Shown in pieces: positions 38,701-40,396 of a stretch of 40,396 nt of DNA. Origin of the DNA: Lingula anatina (Eukaryota; Brachiopoda; Lingulata; Lingulida; Lingulidae); NCBI RefSeq assembly GCF_001039355.2, contig NW_019773820.1, positions 2,590-42,985 of the forward strand. Reading direction: 5' to 3'. The notes beneath the pieces were generated by a model. It had not been told where the DNA came from. It searched no databases and saw only the letters and a list, made by a program, of their open reading frames with translations. Every line of letters starts with the position of its first letter. The stretch's first letter is position 1. The position numbers were made by a program, and so were the translations under genes.

Positions 38701-39897
38701 GTGCATTTCTGCAGAATACAAAATTGTCTTGTATAATGTTTATCTGTATTAATGTTTTTTTATGAACTGAACCTCTTTACAACTTTAACAACTTTACAGC
38801 AATACACTGCGGCGTACCCGTGGCCCAGCCAGGAATCACTTTCAATATTACGTCAACCGTATTCAGGTCCCGGCTGTCGTACACATGTGACAATGGTACG
38901 GTTTTTATAGATGGCAGCACCGTCCGTGGAGCTACGTGCCGCGCTGATGGCAAGTGGTACCCTACCTTTCGGGAATGCATGCGTAAGTTGAATTTTGTGT
39001 CTTTTCTTTTTTTTAGAGTCGACGAAAAAGAATGCATATCTTACATTTCTTATACAGCATTTGGTTGACCTGCACATTATTCATTTTTATCACAATCAGT
39101 ATTGTTCTTCCATTTATTCATTCCTTTCTTTATTCTTATTCTACATTATTCAGTTTTTTATGTGTTCATATTTAAATTATCAAAATTACCATTTTTAAAA
39201 ACCGGTGATAAATAAAGGTTCTATGAACTCGTTTTCGAGCTGGCAATTTCCCATTTGTTCAATTGCGAGGACAATTCGGCATGTCCGAAATAGTGATTCA
39301 AAAACTATAAATAATTACTGATAAAAACGGGTTTATAAATCGTAACTCTGTGAACGTTTTTGCGCATCTTACCGTGCATGGTGATAAAGAAGAATGTGTT
39401 GAATCTCATGTCAAGAAAATTTCATATTTGTTATATAGAGGTCTTTCGCTTATTATCTGCCTTAATTAAAAAAAATCATTAAACACAACAGCAGTAATAA
39501 CAACAGTTTTTTTTCTTTTTTTTTTTTTTTGTTTCTAGAAATATCGCCAATTTTAGTTCATGATGTTTTTATTGATTTTTCTGTCATGACTATTAAAACG
39601 CGCATTGTGTGCATTAACCTGTTTTAAAACAATACAAATCGCATTCATATTTATATTACAGAACAAAAACTTGAGATGCCACAGTCCGCCCACCAGCGAG
39701 GAGAGCCACCTCTAGAAGCTGCTGGGGCAGGAGTCATTGGAACTTTTGCTCTCGGAGTGTGCGCAGCAATAGTTGGGACAGTGGTCTGTCTTGATCTTGC
39801 TACAATAAAGCGCCATCTATTGAGGTTGAAAAGAAATGTTGGTTGCAACGACCGTTCTAAAAAGACAAAAAAGCAGTCGAGGAAATATCGAGTATAA
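1239..39897 (+). CDS. Multi-CUB, mucin-stalk, double-sushi type I membrane protein (5' end outside window)
   Basis: A single multi-exon gene whose exons chain in one frame. Each CUB first-half exon enters in phase 1 and leaves in phase 0. Each second-half exon enters in phase 0 and leaves in phase 1. Each micro-exon linker is phase 1-1. The order is linker of an upstream alpha CUB, 18 intact CUBs, Ser/Thr-rich stalk, CCP1, CCP2, transmembrane helix, basic tail, TAA at 39895-39897. No signal peptide or initiator is in the window, so the start is missing. CUB domains bind proteins or glycans outside the cell and sushi domains are common in adhesion and complement-type proteins; here the role (adhesion, immune or gamete receptor) is inference. 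Cubilin is a longer CUB array without this stalk, CCP and TM end, and CSMD proteins alternate CUB and CCP, so I do not assign an orthologue. Gene limits near 17.7-18.4 kb depend on a doubtful assembly join. Confidence 0.85.
1577..3363 (+). CDS. CUB1 (beta1 class) with linker
   Basis: Exons 1577-1764, 2599-2746 and micro-exon 3340-3363. The first half starts NPCSGGNF, has the CUB motif SPFYP and ends CSDYID just before GTAAGT. The second half holds ICGTNKPS and VRFQTDGS, and ends in phase 1. Cysteines: four canonical CUB cysteines, an extra one in DSCVALSF, and one in the linker (TKDCQMP). NFT is an N-glycosylation sequon. The first intron contains two inverted-repeat elements (1830-1997 and 2255-2439). 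The domain is intact and closely matches CUB5. Confidence 0.9.
1830..1997. mobile_element. Short inverted-repeat transposon (MITE-like), 168 bp
   Basis: Ends are CAGGCCCGTAG at 1830-1840 and CTACGGGCCTG at 1987-1997, a perfect 11-bp inverted repeat, with G-runs and C-runs just inside (14 Cs at 1970-1983). The paralogous CUB5 intron reads GAGGCCATGACTGTG without it (about 9390-9411), and ATG flanks both sides here. No coding capacity. Confidence 0.8.
2012..2035. repeat. (TCTG)n microsatellite
   Basis: Six TCTG units just after the 1830-1997 transposon; CUB5 has an interrupted version (about 9420-9442). Confidence 0.85.
2255..2439. mobile_element. Long-TIR MITE, Harbinger-like target site
   Basis: Arms 2255-2310 and 2383-2439 are inverted repeats of about 56 bp with few mismatches (shared cores such as GACTAACAGA and AGATCAAATAT). 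TTA flanks both ends (2252-2254 and 2440-2442), which fits the 3-bp TWA duplication typical of PIF/Harbinger elements. It has no coding capacity; the family call is inference. Confidence 0.7.
4734..5605 (+). CDS. CUB2 (alpha1 class) with linker
   Basis: Exons 4734-4930, 5139-5289 and micro-exon 5579-5605. It reads SSCGEVFDSGVITSPNYP, then DCYYTITP, and ends DDYVE at the internal splice site. The second half has RCGSNVPG and the core WIHFHTD, ending in AIYCH. The extra cysteine of alpha CUBs lies in this last strand (IYC), unlike beta CUBs where it is mid-domain. The linker reads STDECQELIG. The exon start follows TTTTCATAG. Confidence 0.9.
6038..7284 (+). CDS. CUB3 (beta2 class) with linker
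   Basis: Exons 6038-6225, 6466-6616 and micro-exon 7261-7284. The first half starts ANPCGESTFLDGSGEIT and ends CDDYVE. The extra beta cysteine is in PESCVIL. The second half uses an AAG acceptor (CACAAG) where the paralogues have CAG. It reads RTCGSNAPS then VRFHSDST and GFKAVYHE. The linker is SIGDCRLKG. The second-half exon is almost base-identical to those of CUB7 and CUB14. Confidence 0.9.
7767..8845 (+). CDS. CUB4 (alpha2 class) with linker
   Basis: Exons 7767-7963, 8419-8563 and micro-exon 8819-8845. It opens GGVTSTCGGESNSTY, carries DCYYTVKP, and the first half ends NCTGDYVQ before GTGGGT. SNST and NCT are glycosylation sequons. The second half (145 nt, six shorter than alpha1) has HTCGNSIPT, WIHFHAD and MAIYCN with the extra cysteine. 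The linker is TTEECARQTG. Confidence 0.9.
9155..10518 (+). CDS. CUB5 (beta1 class) with linker
   Basis: Exons 9155-9342, 9875-10022 and micro-exon 10495-10518. It starts ENPCRDGNF, has SPFYP, the extra cysteine in ESCVALSF, and ends CSDYID at GTAAGT. The second half reads IVDPISGVAIYPRICGTN, then VRFQTDGS and GFQAVFN. The linker is STKDCQMP. Its first intron keeps the empty site of the 1830-1997 transposon of CUB1 and an arm-deleted copy of the 2255-2439 element. Confidence 0.9.
9685..9812. mobile_element. Arm-deleted copy of the 2255-2439 MITE
   Basis: Left arm and loop align with 2255-2382, then the sequence jumps to the common intron (ACTTTACTTTATTTAG). The right arm and about 80 bp beyond it are missing. 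The insertion therefore predates the CUB1/CUB5 duplication, with a later deletion in this copy. Confidence 0.7.
11387..11409. repeat. A-homopolymer (23 nt)
   Basis: A run of 23 As in the intron before CUB6; the paralogous site at about 4262 has only six, so it expanded after the duplication. Confidence 0.9.
11865..12794 (+). CDS. CUB6 (alpha1 class) with linker
   Basis: Exons 11865-12061, 12300-12450 and micro-exon 12768-12794. It matches CUB2: SSCGEVFDSGVITSPNYP, DCYYTITS, CQDDYVE. The second half has RCGSSVPS, WIHFHTDG and VIYCR with the extra cysteine. The linker is STDECQELIG, the same as CUB2. The acceptor of the second half lies after a CTT-rich tract (about 12234-12262). Confidence 0.9.
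13220..14613 (+). CDS. CUB7 (beta2 class) with linker
   Basis: Exons 13220-13407, 13822-13972 and micro-exon 14590-14613. It starts ANPCGEYTFLDGSGEIT, has the extra cysteine in PESCVAL and ends CDDYVE. The second half starts VINPVTMETLIPRTCGS and ends GFKAVYHE. The linker is SIGDCRLKG. Introns align with those of CUB3, so the whole module was copied with its introns. Confidence 0.9.
15083..16174 (+). CDS. CUB8 (alpha2 class) with linker
   Basis: Exons 15083-15279, 15748-15892 and micro-exon 16148-16174. It reads GGVTSTCGGESNSTY, DCYYTVKP, NCSGDYVQ, then HTCGNSIPT, WIHFHADD and MAIYCN. The linker is TIEECARQTG. From within the first exon onwards it is almost identical, at a fixed offset of 3911 bp, to CUB11 and what follows it. 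Confidence 0.9.
16493..16671 (+). pseudogene. Decayed beta1 CUB half-exon (psiCUB9)
   Basis: Homologous to the first-half exons of CUB1 and CUB5 (NPCGGGNFIAGTG, CVALSFVGEF) behind an intact-looking acceptor TTTCCAG. It has an in-frame TAG directly after the IKC cysteine codon, where CUB1 and CUB5 have GAG. The 3' end is lost: after TCTGAT the sequence departs and there is no GTAAGT donor. No second-half exon and no beta1 linker follow. Skipping it keeps the frame, because the flanking linker and alpha1 exon are both phase 1. Confidence 0.85.
16672..16899 (+). pseudogene. Relic of unrelated coding-like sequence fused to psiCUB9
   Basis: Directly after the break in the CUB exon the same frame runs for 75 codons to a TAA at 16897-16899, with one internal TGA after NAMIAN. 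The text looks protein-like (for example KTILKDMQGYYHPS, IELLLNTPEQES) and is unlike CUB or the other introns. I do not recognise the family; a transposon or retrocopy fragment is possible. The second copy near 20583-20810 has a further stop where this one has a TGC, as expected for unselected sequence. Confidence 0.4.
17645..17752 (+). pseudogene. Truncated alpha1 CUB first-half exon (CUB10 fragment)
   Basis: The first 108 nt of an alpha1 exon (SSCGEVFDSGVITSPSYP, DCYYTI) match 21556-21663 exactly in position at offset 3911. Homology stops abruptly after 17752 and the reading frame then ends in a TAG (KGQKPLNQ...). The rest of the domain is absent from this copy. Because an N lies 460 bp downstream, the truncation may be an assembly chimera rather than biology. 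Confidence 0.75.
17753..18212. other. Non-homologous segment between truncated exon and N
   Basis: 460 bp that match none of the paralogous introns and look more G-rich than their surroundings. It begins with a small inverted repeat (CCGCT ... AGCGG at about 17764-17786). There is no CUB exon and no convincing ORF on either strand. It could be part of an inserted element or a misjoined contig end. Confidence 0.4.
18213..18213. other. Single N: probable contig join
   Basis: The base is N. Left of it is sequence without a paralogue; right of it the sequence aligns at once with 25548 onward. By comparison with the other cassettes, the rest of an alpha1 CUB and a beta2 CUB (about 4 kb, the counterpart of 21664-25547) should lie here and are missing. 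Confidence 0.7.
18214..18993 (+). repeat. Copy of the CUB14-CUB15 intron segment
   Basis: Aligns with 25548-25639 and then 25850-26525, including the linker micro-exon. It has more differences than the 3911-bp duplication, such as a 16-bp indel near 18548-18564. It shows that CUB11 has the left flank of CUB15, not of CUB8. Confidence 0.85.
18434..18457 (+). CDS. Orphan beta2-type linker micro-exon
   Basis: 24 nt with acceptor TTTTGCACAG and donor GTGGGT, reading SIGSCRLKG. It is identical to the linker of CUB14 at 25977-26000, but no beta2 CUB precedes it in this copy. If spliced it would keep the frame. Most simply its CUB is hidden in the join at 18213. Confidence 0.7.
18994..20085 (+). 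CDS. CUB11 (alpha2 class, chimeric) with linker
   Basis: Exons 18994-19190, 19659-19803 and micro-exon 20059-20085. The domain is intact (TCGGESNSTY, DCYYTIKP, NCSGDYVQ, HTCGNSIPT, WIHFHADD, MAIYCN; linker TIEECARQTG). The 5' part of its first exon and the intron before it follow CUB15. From about 19163 to 21663 it follows CUB8 and its downstream sequence. The switch lies within 19131-19162. Confidence 0.88.
20404..20582 (+). pseudogene. Decayed beta1 CUB half-exon, second copy (psiCUB12)
   Basis: Same lesion set as psiCUB9: acceptor kept, in-frame TAG after IKC, lost 3' end and donor, no second half. It differs from psiCUB9 by a few point changes (for example GTCACC for GTCGCC). The shared lesions show that decay came before the duplication of this block. 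Confidence 0.85.
21556..22705 (+). CDS. CUB13 (alpha1 class) with linker
   Basis: Exons 21556-21752, 21956-22106 and micro-exon 22679-22705. It reads SSCGEVFDSGVITSPSYP, DCYYTITP, then DDSCGYDYVQ, a textbook CUB motif. The second half has RCGSNVPS, WIHFHTDG and LAIYCN. The linker is SSEECQELIG. The intron after the second half carries a 214-bp transposon-like insertion starting 9 bp past the exon. Confidence 0.9.
22116..22329. mobile_element. MITE-like insertion, 214 bp, TAAG target duplication
   Basis: Imperfect inverted ends (GGCCTATTCCCATAGAT and, on the other strand, GACCCCATTCCCAGAGAT). TAAG is present on both sides (22112-22115 and 22330-22333). The empty site is seen in CUB2, where GTAAGTAAGATAAATCAAGG runs on without the insert. 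It lies 9 bp inside the intron after CUB13. Confidence 0.75.
22706..24066. other. Long intron between CUB13 linker and CUB14
   Basis: 1.36 kb, AT-rich, with a (TAA)n microsatellite at 23321-23356. I see no exon, RNA gene or full transposon in it. Confidence 0.5.
23321..23356. repeat. (TAA)n microsatellite
   Basis: About 12 uninterrupted trinucleotide units in the intron before CUB14. Confidence 0.95.
24067..26000 (+). CDS. CUB14 (beta2 class) with linker
   Basis: Exons 24067-24254, 24748-24898 and micro-exon 25977-26000. It starts DNPCGESTFLNSSGEIT (NSS sequon), has the extra cysteine in PESCVTL and ends CNDYVE. The second half is almost identical to that of CUB7 although the flanking introns have diverged. 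The linker is SIGSCRLKG. The linker intron contains the N at 25640 and its duplicated flanks. Confidence 0.9.
25431..25639. repeat. Left flank of N, duplicated at 25641-25850
   Basis: About 209 bp starting CCCGAAAAAA and ending GTAAGTTTA, repeated right after the N with one length change in the A-run and one substitution (CTCAGG to CTCGGG). This is the pattern of two overlapping contig ends that were not merged. Confidence 0.9.
25640..25640. other. Single N between two near-identical 209-bp blocks
   Basis: The N sits exactly between the end of one block and the start of its copy. The intron is therefore probably about 210 bp shorter in the genome. Confidence 0.85.
25641..25850. repeat. Right flank of N, copy of 25431-25639
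   Basis: Second member of the pair around the N. The sequence continues without break into the linker exon of CUB14. Confidence 0.9.
26526..27598 (+). CDS. CUB15 (alpha2 class) with linker
   Basis: Exons 26526-26722, 27125-27269 and micro-exon 27572-27598. It opens GGVTSTCGGESNSTY and ends NCAGDYVQ. The second half is more diverged (HNCGNNIPD, WVHFHADG, MAIYCN). The linker is SREECRGHTG. The first half matches CUB11, while the second half and its introns do not. Confidence 0.9.
28113..28160. repeat. (ATT)16 microsatellite
   Basis: Uninterrupted ATT run about 60 bp upstream of the CUB16 first exon. Confidence 0.95.
28222..29488 (+). CDS. CUB16 (beta class, divergent) with linker
   Basis: Exons 28222-28409, 28786-28936 and micro-exon 29465-29488. 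It starts ANPCGNTSFIGGTGEIM, keeps SPFYP and the extra cysteine (PGACMTL), and ends CDDYVE. The second half reads VLNLITLETLVPRSCGA, LLRFHSN, GFKAVYNE. The linker is SAENCTVTG, with an NCT sequon on the linker cysteine motif. An (ATT)n microsatellite lies just upstream. Confidence 0.9.
30144..31339 (+). CDS. CUB17 (alpha class, divergent) with linker
   Basis: Exons 30144-30340, 30652-30796 and micro-exon 31313-31339. It reads GGVSSTCAGDFNHGVIHSP, then DCHYVITP and NYDFVR before GTGAGT. The second half has KSCGSVLPD, WVHFHSD and LAIYCN. The linker is SIQECRKRIG with donor GTTAGT, the only GTTAGT among the linkers. Confidence 0.9.
31025..31118. repeat. (ATT)n followed by (TAG)n microsatellite
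   Basis: ATT units to 31070, then TAG/TTG-type units to about 31118, in the linker intron of CUB17. The poly-Leu/Ile/Val reading frame across it is an artefact of the repeat. Confidence 0.9.
31784..31830 (-). mobile_element. Possible 3' end of a retroelement, minus strand
   Basis: Read on the minus strand: GGGCCGGAGGCCTTG, then AATAAA followed by ATT repeats. A GGCC-bearing 3' end with AATAAA and a simple-repeat tail is typical of some non-LTR elements. No element body was recognised, so this is tentative. Confidence 0.3.
32159..32185. repeat. (GT)n microsatellite
   Basis: About 13 GT units in the intron before CUB18. Confidence 0.95.
32256..32959 (+). CDS. CUB18 (beta class, no linker, no extra cysteine)
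   Basis: Exons 32256-32446 and 32809-32959. It starts ENPCGNTNISAGYGEIT (NIS sequon), CEYTIVPE, and ends CNDFVE. The usual beta cysteine position is tyrosine (HSYVRLNF). The second half is VFDLVSMEPLHPRFCGS, VRFHSDSD, GFKAIYNV. No phase-compatible linker exon is visible in 32960-33457; only the four canonical CUB cysteines remain. Confidence 0.88.
32703..32735. repeat. (CA)n(TA)n microsatellite
   Basis: CA run followed by a short TA run, within the internal intron of CUB18. Confidence 0.9.
33458..34788 (+). CDS. CUB19 (alpha class, long first half) with linker
   Basis: Exons 33458-33666, 34290-34440 and micro-exon 34762-34788. The first half is 209 nt, the longest of the array, with a Tyr/His-rich stretch (FRVPHYYYHYARG) between the second and third cysteines. 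It ends NCSSDYLQ. The second half has KSCGSVIPD, WVHFHSDD and LAIYCG, so the extra alpha cysteine is kept. The linker is SQEECQQRLG. Confidence 0.88.
35316..35917 (+). CDS. CUB20 (beta class, no linker, no extra cysteine)
   Basis: Exons 35316-35512 and 35767-35917. It starts ENPCGETNLVPSSGQIR, SPYYP, CVYNITPA and ends CSSDYIE. The beta cysteine position reads GYTVRLTF with no cysteine. The second half is IINPVTQKTILPPTCGT, VRFHSNGD, GFGASYYS. No linker exon was found before CUB21; its phase-1 end joins the next exon directly. Confidence 0.88.
36295..37312 (+). CDS. CUB21, membrane-proximal divergent CUB
   Basis: Exons 36295-36479 and 37165-37312. The first half reads CYHNIITSEGQITSPNYP, then IYCYYIF, and ends CIGDNIR before GTAAGT. 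The second half reads IYSYQSGWLGPFCGSVPPPP and GFSVNFST. The exons join in phase 0 to give an ordinary CUB. It has only four cysteines and no linker. A further open stretch at 36652-36905 lies in the intron, but the simple two-exon model is preferred. Confidence 0.82.
37488..38465 (+). CDS. Mucin-like Ser/Thr stalk plus CCP1 (sushi)
   Basis: One 978-nt exon, phase 1-1. The first part (to about 38275) is rich in Ser, Thr, Pro and Ala with few charges and no cysteine, as in O-glycosylated stalks. It includes three 24-residue repeats (37985-38200). The end (38282-38460) is a sushi/CCP domain with four cysteines (HCYDL, LECEKGH, IECL, VKCQ), a tryptophan between the third and fourth, and NLT and NIT sequons. 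Two in-frame acceptors six bases apart are possible: TTGGCAG before 37488 and TGGCAG before 37494, which would add or drop Val-Ala. The donor is GTACGA, a weak one. The stalk would hold the CUB rod away from the membrane. Confidence 0.85.
37985..38200 (+). repeat. Three 72-bp (24-residue) tandem repeats in the stalk
   Basis: Units 37985-38056, 38057-38128 and 38129-38200 are nearly identical. Each encodes VTNTPITN-x-VTNTTDSTTQ followed by a short P/L-I-x-A-N end. Each has a TNTTD sequon, and every A-N-V-T boundary makes another. The length is a multiple of three, so unit gain or loss changes the stalk length without a frameshift. Confidence 0.92.
38466..38799. other. Intron between CCP1 and CCP2
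   Basis: 334 bp, T-rich, no exon seen. The frame running past 38465 to 38554 is read-through of a (TCTG)-like tract. Confidence 0.7.
38800..38982 (+). CDS. CCP2 (sushi) exon
   Basis: 183 nt, phase 1-1, acceptor CTTTACAG and donor GTAAGT. It encodes one complete sushi domain: IHCGVPVAQPG, SYTCDNG, ATCRADGKWYP and REC. Four cysteines and the conserved tryptophan are present; the length (about 60 residues) is normal. NIT and NGT are sequons. It is the last folded extracellular domain. Confidence 0.9.
38983..39661. other. Intron between CCP2 and transmembrane exon
   Basis: 679 bp, AT-rich, with a long T-rich tract at 39507-39530. No exon found. Confidence 0.7.
39662..39897 (+). CDS. Transmembrane helix and basic cytoplasmic tail (last exon)
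   Basis: Acceptor TATTACAG; the exon completes a CAG/CAA-type split codon from CCP2. A short juxtamembrane stretch (MPQSAHQRGEPPLE) precedes a hydrophobic helix of about 24 residues (39724-39798; GVIGTFALGVCAAIVG and on), then KRHLLRLKRN, the stop-transfer basic cluster. The tail is 33 to 34 residues, rich in Lys and Arg, with no tyrosine-based signalling motif. The last four residues, KYRV, fit a class II PDZ ligand. Stop TAA at 39895-39897. Confidence 0.9.
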
Positions 39898-40396
39898 CTT
39901 TTTATATATCCTGAAAGAATTATTTTGATCCATATTCGAAATTCCTGCTAAAAAGTATACGCCTATCATAAGGTATTTAAATTTCTGTGAACTGGGGAAC
40001 TCTTTTTCTGAGAGCTTTCCACTTTCCACATATACATGTGTATGTCATATGACCTACACATGTACATGTAAACAACGCATTTCAACTGCCCCATGCATAT
40101 CGCAGAGAGCGTGGTTTCTTACAATTAGAACAAGTAATTTCTAGAAAATATATGCATGTAAGTTACAGATCAGAAAAAAAAATATATAAAAGGTATAATG
40201 AGGTATATTGAGGTAAACGTTAAAGATACCGAAGTTTTAAAACAATTTATGGAAATCGAAAATCTTGAATACTCTTTTTTCTACCGAAATCAAATAGTGT
40301 TTATTTTAATGGGCAGGTTTATTTTAACCCTCAATCACCTTTCAGGGGCCTCGCAGGCCCGGACCCATGTATCTTTTGCTCTCTCTTCGTTTGCAT
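39898..40396 (+). other. 3' UTR / downstream flank
   Basis: AT-rich sequence after the stop with no ORF of note. No AATAAA is present; AATATA at 40147-40152 and 40181-40186 are possible weak poly(A) signals. Palindromic ACATGTAC-type words occur near 40050-40070. Confidence 0.4.

Overview
This is animal genomic DNA: short exons with GT-AG junctions in consistent phase, AT-rich introns, microsatellites and small inverted-repeat transposons. Words such as TAGGCCTA and ACATGTAC in the introns, and the CUB-rich gene content, suggest a marine invertebrate (an ambulacrarian or a lophotrochozoan). The species cannot be told from the sequence alone.

Nearly the whole window is one plus-strand gene whose 5' end, signal peptide and promoter lie upstream of base 1. 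I reconstruct 18 intact CUB domains between 1577 and 37312, each split into two exons at the same place. Most are followed by a 24- or 27-nt micro-exon that carries one cysteine. After the CUB array come a Ser/Thr-rich mucin-like stalk (37488 to about 38275) with three 72-bp repeats, two sushi/CCP domains, a transmembrane helix and a 33 to 34-residue basic tail ending at 39897. The product is a large type I membrane glycoprotein; about 8.0 kb of its coding sequence (roughly 2,660 residues) is in the window.

The CUBs alternate between two classes, called beta and alpha here. CUB1-4 (beta1-alpha1-beta2-alpha2) and CUB5-8 are two copies of a four-CUB cassette of about 7.1-7.6 kb, introns included. 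A third, rearranged copy spans about 15 to 27.6 kb. It contains two decayed beta1 half-exons, a truncated alpha1 exon at 17645-17752, a chimeric alpha2 exon (CUB11), and two single-N positions (18213 and 25640) that look like contig joins. From CUB16 on the repeats are older and more divergent, and the last CUBs lose the linker.

The strongest structural signal is that the linker cysteine goes together with one extra cysteine inside the preceding CUB body. All 15 intact CUBs with a linker exon have the extra cysteine, and the three without a linker (CUB18, 20, 21) lack it. This predicts a third disulfide tying each CUB to its own linker, as in a stiffened rod. All modules are phase 1-1, so any can be gained, lost or skipped without a frameshift. 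The introns hold at least three short inverted-repeat elements, two with an empty site visible in a paralogous intron, plus a three-hairpin array near the left edge. I found no convincing gene on the minus strand and no RNA gene.
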